Positions 23,408 to 33,873 of a DNA stretch of 64,000 nt are shown here, piece by piece. The stretch is from Sclerotiophoma versabilis (taxonomy: Eukaryota; Ascomycota; Dothideomycetes; Pleosporales; Didymellaceae): assembly GCA_012274445.1 (NCBI GenBank), contig JAAROD010000029.1, positions 620,001 to 684,000 on the forward strand, read 5' to 3'. Both the position numbers and the translations under genes were made by a program. How positions within the stretch are numbered: the stretch's first letter is position 1; every line of letters starts with the position of its first letter. The notes beneath the pieces were generated by a model. That model worked only from the letters and a program-made list of their open reading frames with translations, made no database searches and had not been told where the DNA came from.

Positions 23408-24433
23408 ATGGTTATCCCGCTCCTCAATCTCCCACCCGAGTTACTCCTCCAAGTCCTATCTAACCTGTCCATAAAGCCGCTTTTGCGATTCGCACAAGCA
23501 TCACAACACGCCCGTGATCTAGCCTACTCAAATCTCCAAGAACTGTCCCTAGCAATTTCCCCATCCGATCGAAACTTCTGGCACGACAAACTCTTCACCG
23601 CTCAGTGCAAGCCGGAACATGACCTGCACGCAACCATTCAGATACCACAAGCCTGGGACTTCGACTACACCATACTGCTCGTCTTCCACAACAAGATCAT
23701 CGCAAGCATCTTAGACAGACACGCATGCACATTGAAAAAACTAGATTTGACACTATGGACACTCTCCCCGCCCATCGCAAAGGCCATCTCCACATTGCCA
23801 GCGCTCAGAGAACTCAGCATCCGCGTCGAAAGCGCACAAGCCGTGCCACGGGCGTACCTGAATCTGCAAAGGAAGGAAGAACACAAAGCATGGGCCCAGC
23901 TCAGCTCAGCTCGCTCACACATGCACCTACTCAGCACGCTCCGGATTGAGAACGCCGAAGTCACCGCGTCGCAGCTCTTGGATCTGATTTCCGGCGCGGC
24001 GAGACTGCGCGAAATGAGGCTGAGCAATTGCAATATGCTCACCAGCTCGATTTGGGATGCAGCTGAATTGAGCAGTCTGCACTGTCTTGGTATTACGCAC
24101 TGTGCGAATGTACATGTCAACGAAACAGTGGTAGAAGCAATAAGCAAATTGCATAGATTGCAGGTACGTCAGCCTCACGCTCTAGCAGCCTGAGATCCCG
24201 AGGGTGATCTACCGTGCAGCGTTACACACGATAAGCGGACTGTGCTGATCAGGGGTTGTGTCACGCAGGTACTAGATTTGCATGGGTGCAGTGGGTTAGA
24301 CGGCGAGGTGCTGGAACAGTGGAATAGGGACGTGTGGCATGTACCTGTGTTTGTGGCACCGCGGCCGCGTGGTGTCTTGAAGGAGGAGGTTTTCATTGAG
24401 GTTGATCCGGACTACATGCTTGAGCCGATTTGA
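23408..24433 (+). CDS. F-box protein with leucine-rich C-terminal region
   Basis: Exon 1 is 23408-24163 and exon 2 is 24269-24433; together they give 306 residues. The first ~40 residues form an F-box (LLNLPPELLLQVLSNLSIKP), which would bind Skp1 in an SCF ubiquitin ligase. After that come irregular leucine-rich segments (LKKLDLTLWTL, LPALRELSIRV, LSTLRIENAEV, LREMRLSNCNML, LHCLGITHCANV, LQ|VLDLHGCSGL) that probably form an LRR solenoid for substrate binding. The intron (105 bases) joins HRLQ to VLDLHG, restoring the LRR pattern. The substrate is unknown. Fungal genomes carry many such fast-evolving F-box proteins. Confidence 0.82.
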
Positions 24434-24555
24434 ATTGTTTGTCTAACTATCAAAAGTGCATTTTGCTCCATGCTTTGCATTAGTGATCTCCAACTCGTGT
24501 GTTGGTTATATGTTCATTCTGCTCCAGCCAAGGTGCTTGCGTTCTGCCAATGCCC

Positions 24556-25719
24556 TCAAACACCGTCGTCCATTATATCCGCATCCCCATCGCCTGCATG
24601 TTGGACTGGACCACCGAAACTGCTCATGTGCACGTCGGCAGTGTTTCCCACGAGGTACTTGGCGTCGCAACTGGCCATGCTCCTCAGATACTGACTGTAC
24701 TCGGAGACGCGCTGAGCCTTCAGCTGCCATTCGAGCGCATACTGCAACTCGTCCTGTTGGCTCTGGTGACCTCTCATGACCTGCTCTTGTGGGTGCTGAT
24801 CGACCGCCTTCGCAATCTTGACCTCGCCACCAGCCATCTGCGTCTCATCGACGGCGTTCCTGCCTTCCTTCCTGGACTTCAGCTCATTTTGTGGCTGCTT
24901 AATCTTCTTCCCCATTTTCGCCCTCTTCTTGTCCATGCGGCTCTTACTCTCTGCGTTTTCCTTCTCAATCTTCAAGACGATACGGTACTTTTCTTCCAGC
25001 CATGCAGCGACCATGCTCGGCGCCCATCCGCTAACCCAAGCCAGCCCTTGAATACCATCGTACTCGCTTGGATCATGTAGATCACTCAATAGCTCTTCAG
25101 CATCTGTCTGAGTGATCTCGTCGTTGTGCACTTGGGCAACGATCTCTTGATGCAAGTAGTCGATGCGTGAGCGCCGGACTGCGCAGTCGATAGCTTTAAC
25201 GAACGCAGTGTGGTTGAGTACGTCCCAGTACTGTGCAAGACTGACGTACAGATCGGCGATGCTGGGGCCGTCCGGGTAGACAAGGTCAGTAAGGGTGCTG
25301 AAGCCGCTACCAAGGCGCGCGTTCAAAATCTGATGGATGTCTTGCATGCGTGCTAGAACTGCGTAGTACAGATCTTCAAAATCCTCAAGTGAGCGGTGGG
25401 CAGCATTTTTAGTGGTGCGTTGACCAAGTGCAGCCTCGATACGAGCGCTTTCGTTGGCGTGAGACTGGACGGGACTTAGGCTGAGGTAACCACTGTGGAG
25501 GCGAGTGTAGAGAGTGCGGAGACTGGGGCTGTAAGGATCATTGGCAGGTCGACCAAGCAGTGCGCTTTGATTGTCGAGAGAGGCCAAATATCCGCCGATC
25601 TCGATGAGGATGTTGCTGATATAGTCGGCAGGGTAGGAATCAGTTGAAACTTCAACGGCAGACTGAGTTGCAGCGGGACTGAAAGACGGAAGGAGACCTG
25701 AGTTTGTAGAGCTGGACAT
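24556..25719 (-). CDS. conserved-looking hypothetical protein, 387 aa, no intron
   Basis: One uninterrupted frame with an ATG start (MSSSTNSGLLPSFSP). I do not recognise a family. Residues about 30-230 look globular and helical (DYISNILIEIGGYLASLDNQ, YLSLSPVQSHANESARIEAA, FEDLYYAVLARMQDIHQIL, WDVLNHTAFVKAIDCAV). Residues about 230-300 are highly charged and probably coiled coil (EEKYRIVLKIEKENAESKSR, KKRAKMGKKIK). The C-terminus is Gln/Glu-rich with no signal peptide or membrane segment, so it is probably cytosolic or nuclear. It converges on the F-box gene with stops 122 bases apart. Confidence 0.75.
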   Translation of the reverse strand: MSSSTNSGLLPSFSPAATQSAVEVSTDSYPADYISNILIEIGGYLASLDNQSALLGRPANDPYSPSLRTLYTRLHSGYLSLSPVQSHANESARIEAALGQRTTKNAAHRSLEDFEDLYYAVLARMQDIHQILNARLGSGFSTLTDLVYPDGPSIADLYVSLAQYWDVLNHTAFVKAIDCAVRRSRIDYLHQEIVAQVHNDEITQTDAEELLSDLHDPSEYDGIQGLAWVSGWAPSMVAAWLEEKYRIVLKIEKENAESKSRMDKKRAKMGKKIKQPQNELKSRKEGRNAVDETQMAGGEVKIAKAVDQHPQEQVMRGHQSQQDELQYALEWQLKAQRVSEYSQYLRSMASCDAKYLVGNTADVHMSSFGGPVQHAGDGDADIMDDGV

Positions 25720-26278
25720 CTTGTCGGACTGCTCTTGTTGTTGGGTCTTTCACAAGTCGCTCATGGCGGCATTTCAATCTTGCTCGGATTGGATGGAAGG
25801 AGGGAAAGAAGTTGGAGGTGGAGAGCTGCTAAATCTTTCATGGAAATGGCTTTCATGGAGATAGAAGCTAGCGAGGCTGTGTCGTCGTAAATCTCACAAT
25901 AGAGGTGGCTGGAAGACAAAACGGCGTCAAAGTGAAGGGAGGTGAAAGCGACAGACAATCGATCAGGTTGTACATGGTTCTTTGATCTTACCGGGTTCCG
26001 AGCGGCGGAGTCGCAACACATTTGAGGACGGTAGTGCGGTCTGCATCACTATCGTAGTCCTACAATGTACACTATGGATCGCTACCGTATGTCTGAAGTT
26101 GTGTGGGAAGTGATGCCGAGAGACTGAGAGTGGCAGTTGTGAACTACACTTGACGTCAACGGCTATCCACGCTTCACCTCACCACATGGTCCACGACTTA
26201 CAAAATTACAGTGCATCAGATCACTTATGAAGTCAACCTCTAGTACCACATTGGAATTTCGGTGTCTCTTCTGTTGTT
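25720..26278. other. intergenic, no gene seen
   Basis: This 559-base stretch lies upstream of the 387-residue protein gene and downstream of the monooxygenase. A minus-strand frame at 25761-26021 (86 codons) is more likely leader sequence than a gene. Confidence 0.5.
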
Positions 26279-27564
26279 TCAAACTCGACCAGCAGTCAGG
26301 CTCCTGATCATCGTCTTGCCGTCAAAATCTCTCAATCGTCGCGGTAACTCCTCACGCAACCAATCCTTCCCCACGAAAACACCCACAAACGCACCTACCG
26401 TCAGAATCCTGAGAACCCACTTTCTCATCCTTCCAGGCTCTACCTCCCTTGATCTCTCATCTCTGAACACAAAGTCCTTCTTTCTCCAAAACACACTTCT
26501 CAGCCAGAACATGAACTGCCAATCCGGGTACATCATGTTATTTAGCCCAGTCTTAGGATCAATAGCCCAGTTAGTGCAGCCACTAGCCCACACGAGTTTC
26601 TTAGCTTCGCTCTGCGTCCATTCGAAGTCTCGCGCTGCGGCTTCGGGGCGGACTTCTACAGTGGCGGGGGTGGGTCCGGCGAGGATGGAGGGGATGAGGG
26701 AGTGGGATCGATACGAAGGAAGAGACTTTAAGATAGGTTCGAGTAGACGCAAGGTGAAGTTGATCTGGCACTCGACTGTATAGATGACGCTGAGATGCCC
26801 GGTTACTGTGTTGGGTCCCATCAGAATGGAGAAATTGGGAAAGTGGGGAACGACTGTGCCGAAGTAGGCTTGTGCTACGCCTTGGGTTTTGCTATCCCAC
26901 TGTGTGTTCGATCAGATTTCTGCTCCACCATGAAGGAGATGAGGCACTTACGTAGTCATTCAGCTTCAGTCCATTTCTCCCAATGATCTCCATTGGGCAG
27001 AGCATCTGCTGCGTCGCGAAACCAATCGCCAGCACAATCGCATCCGCATGAATCTCGCGCCCTGACTTGGTTACAACTCCGTCTTCCGTAATTTGTTGGA
27101 CTGGATCGTTTGATATAAGCTCCACATTCTCCCTCCACAAACACTTCAAATACTCCGTGTCTAACACCTTCCTCTTGCACCCAATCTCACTCTTCGGAAT
27201 GAGAGCATCCCAATACTTCTTCGGCGCCGTACGCTTTACATATGCCTCATTCTCTTTCGATAGACCAGAGCGGATCGCAGCGCCGCTCTCGATTGGGAAG
27301 CCAGACCAATCAGACTCCATATCGTAGTAGTGCTTAGCGCGGTACATACGCATCGCTAGCGGGACGTAGCGCATCACGGCTTTGAAGGTGGGAGTGTAGT
27401 AAGGGTTTTCGCGCTCTGAGAGATACTGTGCTTGCCGGGCGAATTGGGTGATCTTGCGGACTGGGGGTTTGTCGCCGACTTCACCGGCCATAATGGGGAC
27501 GAATTGGGTGGCTGAGCAGCCGTTGCCTAGAATTGTTAGACCTCGATAACAGATAGTCTCTCGC

Positions 27565-27616
<52 letters not shown>

Positions 27617-28171
27617 AATCGTACCCAAGACAACAACATCCTTACCGCTCCAGACAAAACTGTGATCCCATTTTGCCGAATGGAACATGTTCCCTTTGAA
27701 TGACTCTTTCCCCTCGACATCGCACTCTTTCGGCACACTCAAGCTGCCCACTCCGCTAATCAAAACTTTAGCTCTCCTAGTCGTCCTCTCCTTTGTTTTC
27801 AAATCCAGCACATCCACCACCCACACTTTCTCTTGCTCACTCCACACCGCCTTCTCAACAACTGAATGAAACCTCACTCTCTCTGTAACACCGTAACGAT
27901 CGCTCACAGCCCTGAAATACTGCTGTATCTCCTCACGCATAGAGTACTTTCTGCTCCAATCTGGATTCAGCGCGAAACTGTACGAGTAGAAGTGGGAGGC
28001 AACATCGCAGCCACAACCGGGGTATGTATTCTGCAGCCAGGTGCCACCTACGTCGTCACTCTTCTCGACGAGTTCGAAGTTACGGATCCCGAATTTCCTG
28101 ACGATTTGTACGGCGAGCCCGAGACCGGACATGCCGGCTCCGATTATGAGGACTTCGGTGTCGAATGACAT
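26279..28171 (-). CDS. Baeyer-Villiger-type flavin monooxygenase
   Basis: Three exons on the minus strand, 28171-27625, 27526-26952 and 26899-26279, encode 580 residues. The N-terminal FAD Rossmann motif is VLIIGAGMSGLG with DVGGTWLQNTYPG after it. The Baeyer-Villiger fingerprint FxGxxxHxxxW(P/D) is present as FKGNMFHSAKWD. The second dinucleotide motif GNGCSATQ spans intron 1, as expected for NADPH binding. ADAIVLAIGF is the usual late motif. The enzyme would insert oxygen next to a ketone carbonyl, using NADPH, FAD and O2. The C-terminus (MRKWVLRILTVGAFVGVFVG) contains a hydrophobic stretch that may anchor it to a membrane. Intron 1 holds a ~45-base CT tract. It is followed by a transporter gene, but nothing else suggests a metabolite cluster. 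Confidence 0.93.
27570..27614 (-). repeat. (CT)n microsatellite in intron 1 of the monooxygenase gene
   Basis: About 22 GA dinucleotides on the plus strand (CT on the transcribed strand) lie between the donor GTACGATT and the acceptor TTCTAG. The tract makes up nearly half of the 98-base intron. Copy number is likely to vary between strains. Confidence 0.95.
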
Positions 28172-28865
28172 GGTGGGTTGTATGTCGAGTTTGACAATGT
28201 TGGAAAGTGCACGGAGGACCTTGTGCAGAATTCAAGGGGATGAAGACAGACTGTGTGAAGATGGGCGAAAGACTTAGGGCCTGTTAAGACGGAAGGGGAG
28301 TATCGATACTTATACCGTACATACTAGACGAACTATGAGTAGTGCCAATGGTTCGCTACATCTCTACCCGCCGCCACAACAGCCCTAGCCTGTATCAGTG
28401 GGACCATTCTGGACTCAGCAGGAACACGTCTGGTTACACAGTGTGTGTGGGTGCGGGGAGGCTCAATTGATGTCGTTGAGATGCGTGGAAGGTATACCGA
28501 TGCGCCAATGAACGGATCACGGACAGCTCTTGCCCGCGGGGTGATGTGGGGTCCCCACACAAATACACGCGTGTAGCTCGTCTCGATCCGGATCTGCATT
28601 GGGTAATCCGGTGCATGTGGTCGGGCTGTGAGTTCTTCAATCCTCCGACTCTGGATGGCAACTTACCGGCTTCGCATAGTCAAGCTAGGGTGGAAGGATT
28701 GTATTTGGGCAGCTTGTGCTCCTGGTGTAACCATGAATGTGTGATCTCTAGAATTGGGGTATATTGCAGTGCAGTGCTTCACCGAGCACACCCTATGCAA
28801 ATTACAGAATAGTACGAACATTATGCTTTGTGGTCTCCGCACAAATTCCATATGTACTCCCTGCT
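28172..28865. other. intergenic, no gene seen
   Basis: This 694-base stretch holds the monooxygenase promoter and the transporter 3' end. Short frames on both strands carry no motif. Confidence 0.5.
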
Positions 28866-30655
28866 CTACCGCCAGAGACCTTGCTTGATACTCACAAACA
28901 CAGCAACAACAAGCAGGACCGCATTGAAGGCCGCCATCATGTAGAAAGGGCTTCCTGGCCCCGTACTGTCGAACAATGCACCTCCAGCTTTGGTGAGCAA
29001 TAAGATACCAAATCCGCCAAGCAAGCTGTACGTGCCAGCTATGGATCCCTTCATATCATTGTACGATTCAGACTCTGGGGGCGAGCTAAGTCTGCTCATG
29101 CTATAGCTCTGGTTCTGCGGTAGCAGGGGCTCTTCCTCATGGACAGGCGTGATGGGTTCGCTCGTTGGCGGTGTGGCGCCTGCCGAAGGATGGTAGCTCG
29201 CATGTGTCGAATCTAATGCTGGGTCATTCGCGTCGGAGTCGTCATTGTTGATGCCGCGGCCAAGGAGGGCAAGAGAGCAAACGATAGCACCGATCTGGCT
29301 GATACCTAGAAGTGCGACAATGATGAAGACTGCACCCGTTCCGCCCTCGCTCTTATAATCTGGACTAGCTAGAGACCCAAACATGGTGTAGCCTGCAATG
29401 CCTGACACAGCTGCGAGAAGCAGGGGGATGTTGTATTTTGGATACTTGCCAGAGAGATAGCCGAAGACTGGGGCGCAGAGCAGGGCTATCAACTGGCTGA
29501 TTCCAGTGAGCATGGCAGCGAGCTTGTAAGCTTGGGGACAGGCGTGCTTAATGTCGGAAGGATCCGAGGGGTCAACTGCGCACTCGCCGGTTTGGAGGAA
29601 GTAGTGGTTTGTGAAGAGCGGGATGAACAGCGATATGGCGACGGACGAGGCGCGTGCGACAAAACCGCCCACATAGCCCAGACCTATCAGAGGGGATCTG
29701 AAGCCCAGGCGGACGCTCTCGAGGAAGAGGAAGGGGTACGACAGTACGAGGGCGCGTGCACGGCCCGCACTCTTCTGCTCGTCCTTGCCGGTGAGACGTC
29801 TCCACCCCTTCTCATCCTCGCCGGGCAGTTGGCGCAGGCCGAAGAAGCAGCCAATGGCGACCAAAATGGCGATGGCGCCGACAACGTAAAAGGCGGCGGC
29901 AACGGCAGCAGCAGGGCTCTCGCCAGCCTGCTGGAAGCGCGTGGGCAAGGGCAGGAAGACCAGCAGAGCCAGCAGCGCGCCGCAGCCGGTGAACATGCCA
30001 ACCAGGCCTGCAAGCTGCGATGTAGACGCAGCCGTGTCCTTCTTTGCCGGCGCTTCTCCGCCCGGATCGCGCGAGCTTGATCGAAAGCGGTCGGGGGTGA
30101 TGGTGAGCTCTGAAGAGATGGAGGCAGCGCCAGCGTGCCGGCTGCCGTTGGCCACGCGCCTCAATGTAGGGCTCCTCGGGTCCGGCTTGACCTCGTTGAC
30201 AACGGTCATGGTCGGCAGAATGGCAGTAACCATGGTCGCCCTGCACATGTCAGCTCGCGCTCTCCTCCCACACGCCAACACGAGACTCACGTCGCGCTCC
30301 CGCCCAGACTGAACAACACCCGCGCCAGCAGCAGTTGGGGGTAGACGTTCTTGGCCTGGACCAGCACCCACAGGCTAGCGCCGACGACCACATATCCTGC
30401 CACCGCAACAGCTCTTACTCCAACCCTGTCACTCAGCAGCCCCCAGGCCGGACACGCGACCAGCGCAACCAGCTCATCCACAAATCCCAGGGTGCCGACG
30501 GCGCTGCCGACGTTCTTGCTCTGCCCAATGCGCTGCGTGATGACGAAGCTGATGCTGCTGTTCAGGAACACGAGGAAGGCAATGCTGAAGAGCGCGACGC
30601 CGAAGAGGTACGATGCGACTTGCGTGCGCGTTGCGGTGAAGGACAAGCCGAGCAT
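28866..30655 (-). CDS. MFS transporter of the vesicular amine/multidrug (VMAT-like) type
   Basis: Exon 1 is 30655-30291 and exon 2 is 30240-28866, giving 579 residues. I chose the ATG of MLGLSFTATRTQVASYLFG because the longer frame before it has no ATG and the family starts there. About 12 membrane helices are expected. The DHA-type motif A is present as GFVDELVALVACPAWGLLSD with DRVGVR. Motif C-like Gly-rich helices follow after the join GGSA|TATMVTAILPTMT. A cytosolic loop (about 140-180) is Ser/Arg-rich, and a second polar loop (NNDDSDANDPALDSTH ... SSPPESESYND) lies late in the protein. Such fungal VMAT-like proteins are proton antiporters of the vacuole or plasma membrane; the substrate is unknown. 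It is tandem to the monooxygenase. Confidence 0.87.
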
Positions 30656-31273
30656 GTTTGCGAAGAGCTCGGTGGAGCTGACGTCGTTATCGGGGGAGCA
30701 TTGAAGTGTGAGGGCGTGTGAGGGCGTGAGATGGGATCGATTGGGCTGCCCTTGATTGCCGCGGAACGGCACGTCGTTAGCAGCAAACACGCGCTAGCCA
30801 CGCCGTGGACGAGCGTGTATGGGATCAACTTGACCCATGGCGGATTTTGTACAACCCTTGCTTTGGGCGTGCCTGTCGATCACCAGACTAGTTCATCCGT
30901 CGACCGAGTCAAGTTCGTAATGACGAAAACGTAGTTTCCATGAGGTCTGTCTATCTAGGTACTGCCAGCAGCCCATCATGCTCCAACCTCAAGGGCGGTT
31001 CGACTTTCGCGAAAAGGAACCCGGCCATAGGCCACCCTTGCCAATGCTGATCAAACGCCTGATAGTGCCCAAGAGTCCAAGCACCATAACTTGATCTTTC
31101 CCAATAAACTCGGCTGTGAGGCCTGCGTGTATGTCTAGCCCAGAAATCCAACCATAACACCGTTCCACGCTATGCTCTCAAGTACACAAATTGCTGACGG
31201 AAACACGTGCTAGTTGTATCCGTCCCTCCCTGCCATGACCAGTGCAGTCGCTACAGAGGATCTTGAGAGGCCA
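30656..31273. other. intergenic, transporter upstream region
   Basis: This 618-base stretch contains the transporter promoter. A minus frame continues upstream of the chosen ATG but starts with GTG after a stop and looks unlike the family. No other gene seen. Confidence 0.5.
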
Positions 31274-31547
31274 CTAGCTGTAGTAGCCAGCATTTCCGGC
31301 CGAAGTCGACGTGTTTGGGTCGTGGGTCGGGCCAGAAGGCTTGTGGACAACGACTGTCTGGGGCCGGCCGCCGTAGCTGCGCGAAGAGTGTGCCGACTGT
31401 GCGTAGTTGCTAGACGCCGTCGCTGTTCTGTGTTAGACTCACACCATGGCACGCGGCGAAATGGAACGGTGACATACTGGAGCTGGTCGAGGGTCTTGGG
31501 GCGTGGGCGCCCTTCTCCTGGTAATAGGATCCGTAAGACGAAGGCAT
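31274..31547 (-). CDS. 72-residue Ser/Tyr/Gly-rich orphan protein
   Basis: Two exons, 31547-31478 and 31422-31274, are joined by a 55-base intron (CCA|GTATGT ... AACAG|CGACGG). The protein begins MPSSYGSYYQEKGAHAPRPS, continues SSTTASSNYAQSAHSSRSYG and ends HKPSGPTHDPNTSTSAGNAG with a final YYS. No signal peptide or known domain is visible; the composition is that of a disordered protein. The matching Ser/Tyr/Gly bias on both sides of the intron is the main support, since each exon alone would be overlooked. A short alternative acceptor would shift to an Arg-rich frame, which I reject. Function unknown. Confidence 0.5.
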
Positions 31548-32768
31548 GGTTGATTGGTGTTGAGAGAGTCGAAGGCGTTCAGAATGAGTATGGCTTAGTT
31601 GAAGAGCTGATATTCGTGACAGTGACTGATGTTTCAGTAGTAGGCAATGTCTGTTGTGATTGTGTGTGAGCAAAAACCAGAGACAACCGCCTACCATGAA
31701 TTTATACAGGCAGACACCAGACTACTGAGGCCGTTCATTGCTGCAGACAGACATGACTGTCCGCCACTGAGTTCCGCCTGAGTCCCCCACGTCTGCCTGA
31801 ATGCGCAGTCACGTCAAAGAGTGCCTTCGGACCTTTGGGAACCATTACGCGTGGCAGTGTATGGCCGGCCGCTAAGTGTCTATTCCTCAGGGAGGAAAAG
31901 GGCGGAACGCGCGCTAGGCACTTTCGCACATTTGTAACTGGTGGACTTTCGAAGGGGAAAGGACAGACTCATCACTATCGTTTGGTGTGCTAGAAGAATC
32001 CACTACTAAGCTGTGTATCAGTCCGAATAGCGCGCGTAAACAGACGCGCCTGCAGTGATGACTGGAAGCTGCAGGTACGCAATCCAGAGTTGAGTCATCC
32101 TGGCCTGTGAAACCGGTGGCAACGAGCGACCCATTGACGGCTGCCGAGGCCAGGCTGAAGCGTGCAAGTTGAGTAACTGATAATGAAGGTGTCGAGTCTG
32201 GGTGACCGGCTAGCGTGGGGCCTGTCGGTGCCTGATTTCAGGTGAACTTTGAGCATGAACCCTCACCGGGTCGTAGAATCAAGAAGAACAAACGCAAACA
32301 TGACGAACGCAAGAAGTAATGAGGCGAATAAAGAGAAGGAACAACGGAAAGGCGGTGTTGTAAGAAGCAGACGGTGAAGATATGAAGGCAGTGCGCCCCT
32401 AGGCGGGGTTGAGTATAAGCTGCGCCTTGTTAGGCGTTCACAAGGCGCTCATACGCGCCATATTGCACGCTCGCGTACTAGCACTCTGGCAATATCTGTG
32501 AACTGGTATTCAATCTGAAATCTGAAGAACTGATTTTGTTGATGCATATGCGGCAGATCGTGATAGAATGGACGACAAGCTCAAGTACTCGCCAAGGGAG
32601 AGTGACGCGTACCTCCCGTTGTTCACCGTCGGCTGGCGCTTTCTCAGTCCCAACGTCCTCGACATGCGTATGCGTATCTTTGACCACTACAACGGATCCT
32701 CTGCATCCGGTGCTCAACAGCTTCTCTTCCTTCGAGCAGCATTCAGAAGACGTGTGCGCATGATGGTT
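31548..32768. other. 1.2 kb intergenic, mostly empty
   Basis: No supported gene. The 3' part has a plus-strand frame from ATG 32568 to 32786 (72 codons) with protein-like composition but no family match (see findings). The rest shows only short frames. Confidence 0.45.
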
Positions 32769-33272
32769 TCATGCTGCTCCACCTGATGACCCCTCATTGA
32801 CAACCTCGCCCTCGATCTTTCGACGACTCAGCATCCTGTACATCCCGATGCTGGGCTGCACGTCTTTGAAACCGTACTGAGGATACAGCTTCTGCGCTGC
32901 CGGCTCTGCAACCAAGCTTACGTATGCTTGAGGGGCATTTGCATCCACATAATCGACAAGTGCTTGCATGATGCGTTTCCCCAGTCCACGCCGTTGGTGC
33001 TCCGGATGCACCGCAACATCGCAGAGCAGGAGGAAGAGCGACTTATCACCCAGTAGACGGCCCATTGCGACTGGGTCCTGATCGGGGCTGGGCGTTGATT
33101 CGTCCAGCATGTCTTTGGTTTCGTATGCCAGAATGCCAACATAGGAATTCTCGAGCGCTTTTGGTACAGCTTCAAGTGGCGGAGGCGTCATGCCAGCAAG
33201 CTTTCGTAGGTCATGGTACACTTGAGGCCTCGGCAGCCCTTCGATTATTGTGTACCCGCCGCTGGACCTCAT
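32769..33272 (-). CDS. GNAT-family N-acetyltransferase
   Basis: A single-exon gene of 167 residues with an ATG start (MRSSGGYTIIEGLPRPQVYH). The acetyl-CoA pocket motif A is clear: LLCDVAVHPEHQRRGLGKRI, with the Q/R-x-x-G-x-G/A signature (QRRGLG) at about residue 115. Motif B follows in AAQKLYPQYGFKD, the usual 'YxxxGF' near the C-terminus. The protein would move an acetyl group from acetyl-CoA to an amine; the acceptor is unknown. Size is typical of a stand-alone GNAT domain. The N-terminal part (VYHDLRKLAGMTPP ... ENSYVGILAYE) matches the small bacterial-like 'GNAT in aminoglycoside/toxin-acyl' layout found in many fungi. It is divergent from the membrane protein at 33874. Confidence 0.92.
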   Translation of the reverse strand: MRSSGGYTIIEGLPRPQVYHDLRKLAGMTPPPLEAVPKALENSYVGILAYETKDMLDESTPSPDQDPVAMGRLLGDKSLFLLLCDVAVHPEHQRRGLGKRIMQALVDYVDANAPQAYVSLVAEPAAQKLYPQYGFKDVQPSIGMYRMLSRRKIEGEVVNEGSSGGAA

Positions 33273-33873
33273 TTTGAGGAATGCAAAAGTTAGATGTGCG
33301 ATGTGGTCAGGGTTGGTGACAGTCGATTTGGTGTTGTACTACCTCAGCGCTCACGATGCGGTGTCAGATGTCAGCCTCGGACTGCACGCGGAGTCATCTC
33401 ACTCGGAATACCTCACGAGTTCCACACTTCCAACCCAAGACAACGTTGTGTGTCCTGAATGAAGAGGAAAAATCATCTTGATCCCTGTAGCCTCAGTATA
33501 ACGCAACAGGGACAATGTGCTTGAGGGCGAGATGCTGCCTTTCTCGCTTTAAGATAATGCTGCCGCAGGGATTCAACGTCTCTTTTATATTTTCTGCAGT
33601 TATGCTTCTTTTTCGCATATGCCTTTGTATCTATCTCTACATGTGATCACCGGGTCACCAACTGCCTGGCTTGCGACTGACCCATGTCTTAGCAGCCTGA
33701 CCGCAACACGATGCCACTAACAAACCATACCGGAGCAGATCCAGCGTTGCGCGCCAGTGTGCCAGCCACCGTCTATACCTTCCGCCTTCAGTCCACATAA
33801 ACATCAACCGCAGTCGCCCAGATTCGCTTGTCTGCCACATTTGGTCTGTTTTAAGAAGTTGCGAGAAAGAGCT
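33273..33873. promoter_or_regulatory. shared upstream region of GNAT and membrane-protein genes
   Basis: A 601-base gap lies between two divergent starts. The frame of the membrane-protein exon extends upstream to an ATG at 33757, so the right boundary is uncertain. No specific sites recognised. Confidence 0.4.

Noticed and set aside
26279..30655. Secondary-metabolite cluster (monooxygenase plus MFS transporter)
   Set aside because: No synthase, P450 or cluster regulator nearby; neighbours are an F-box, a GNAT and unknown proteins. Two adjacent genes are not enough.
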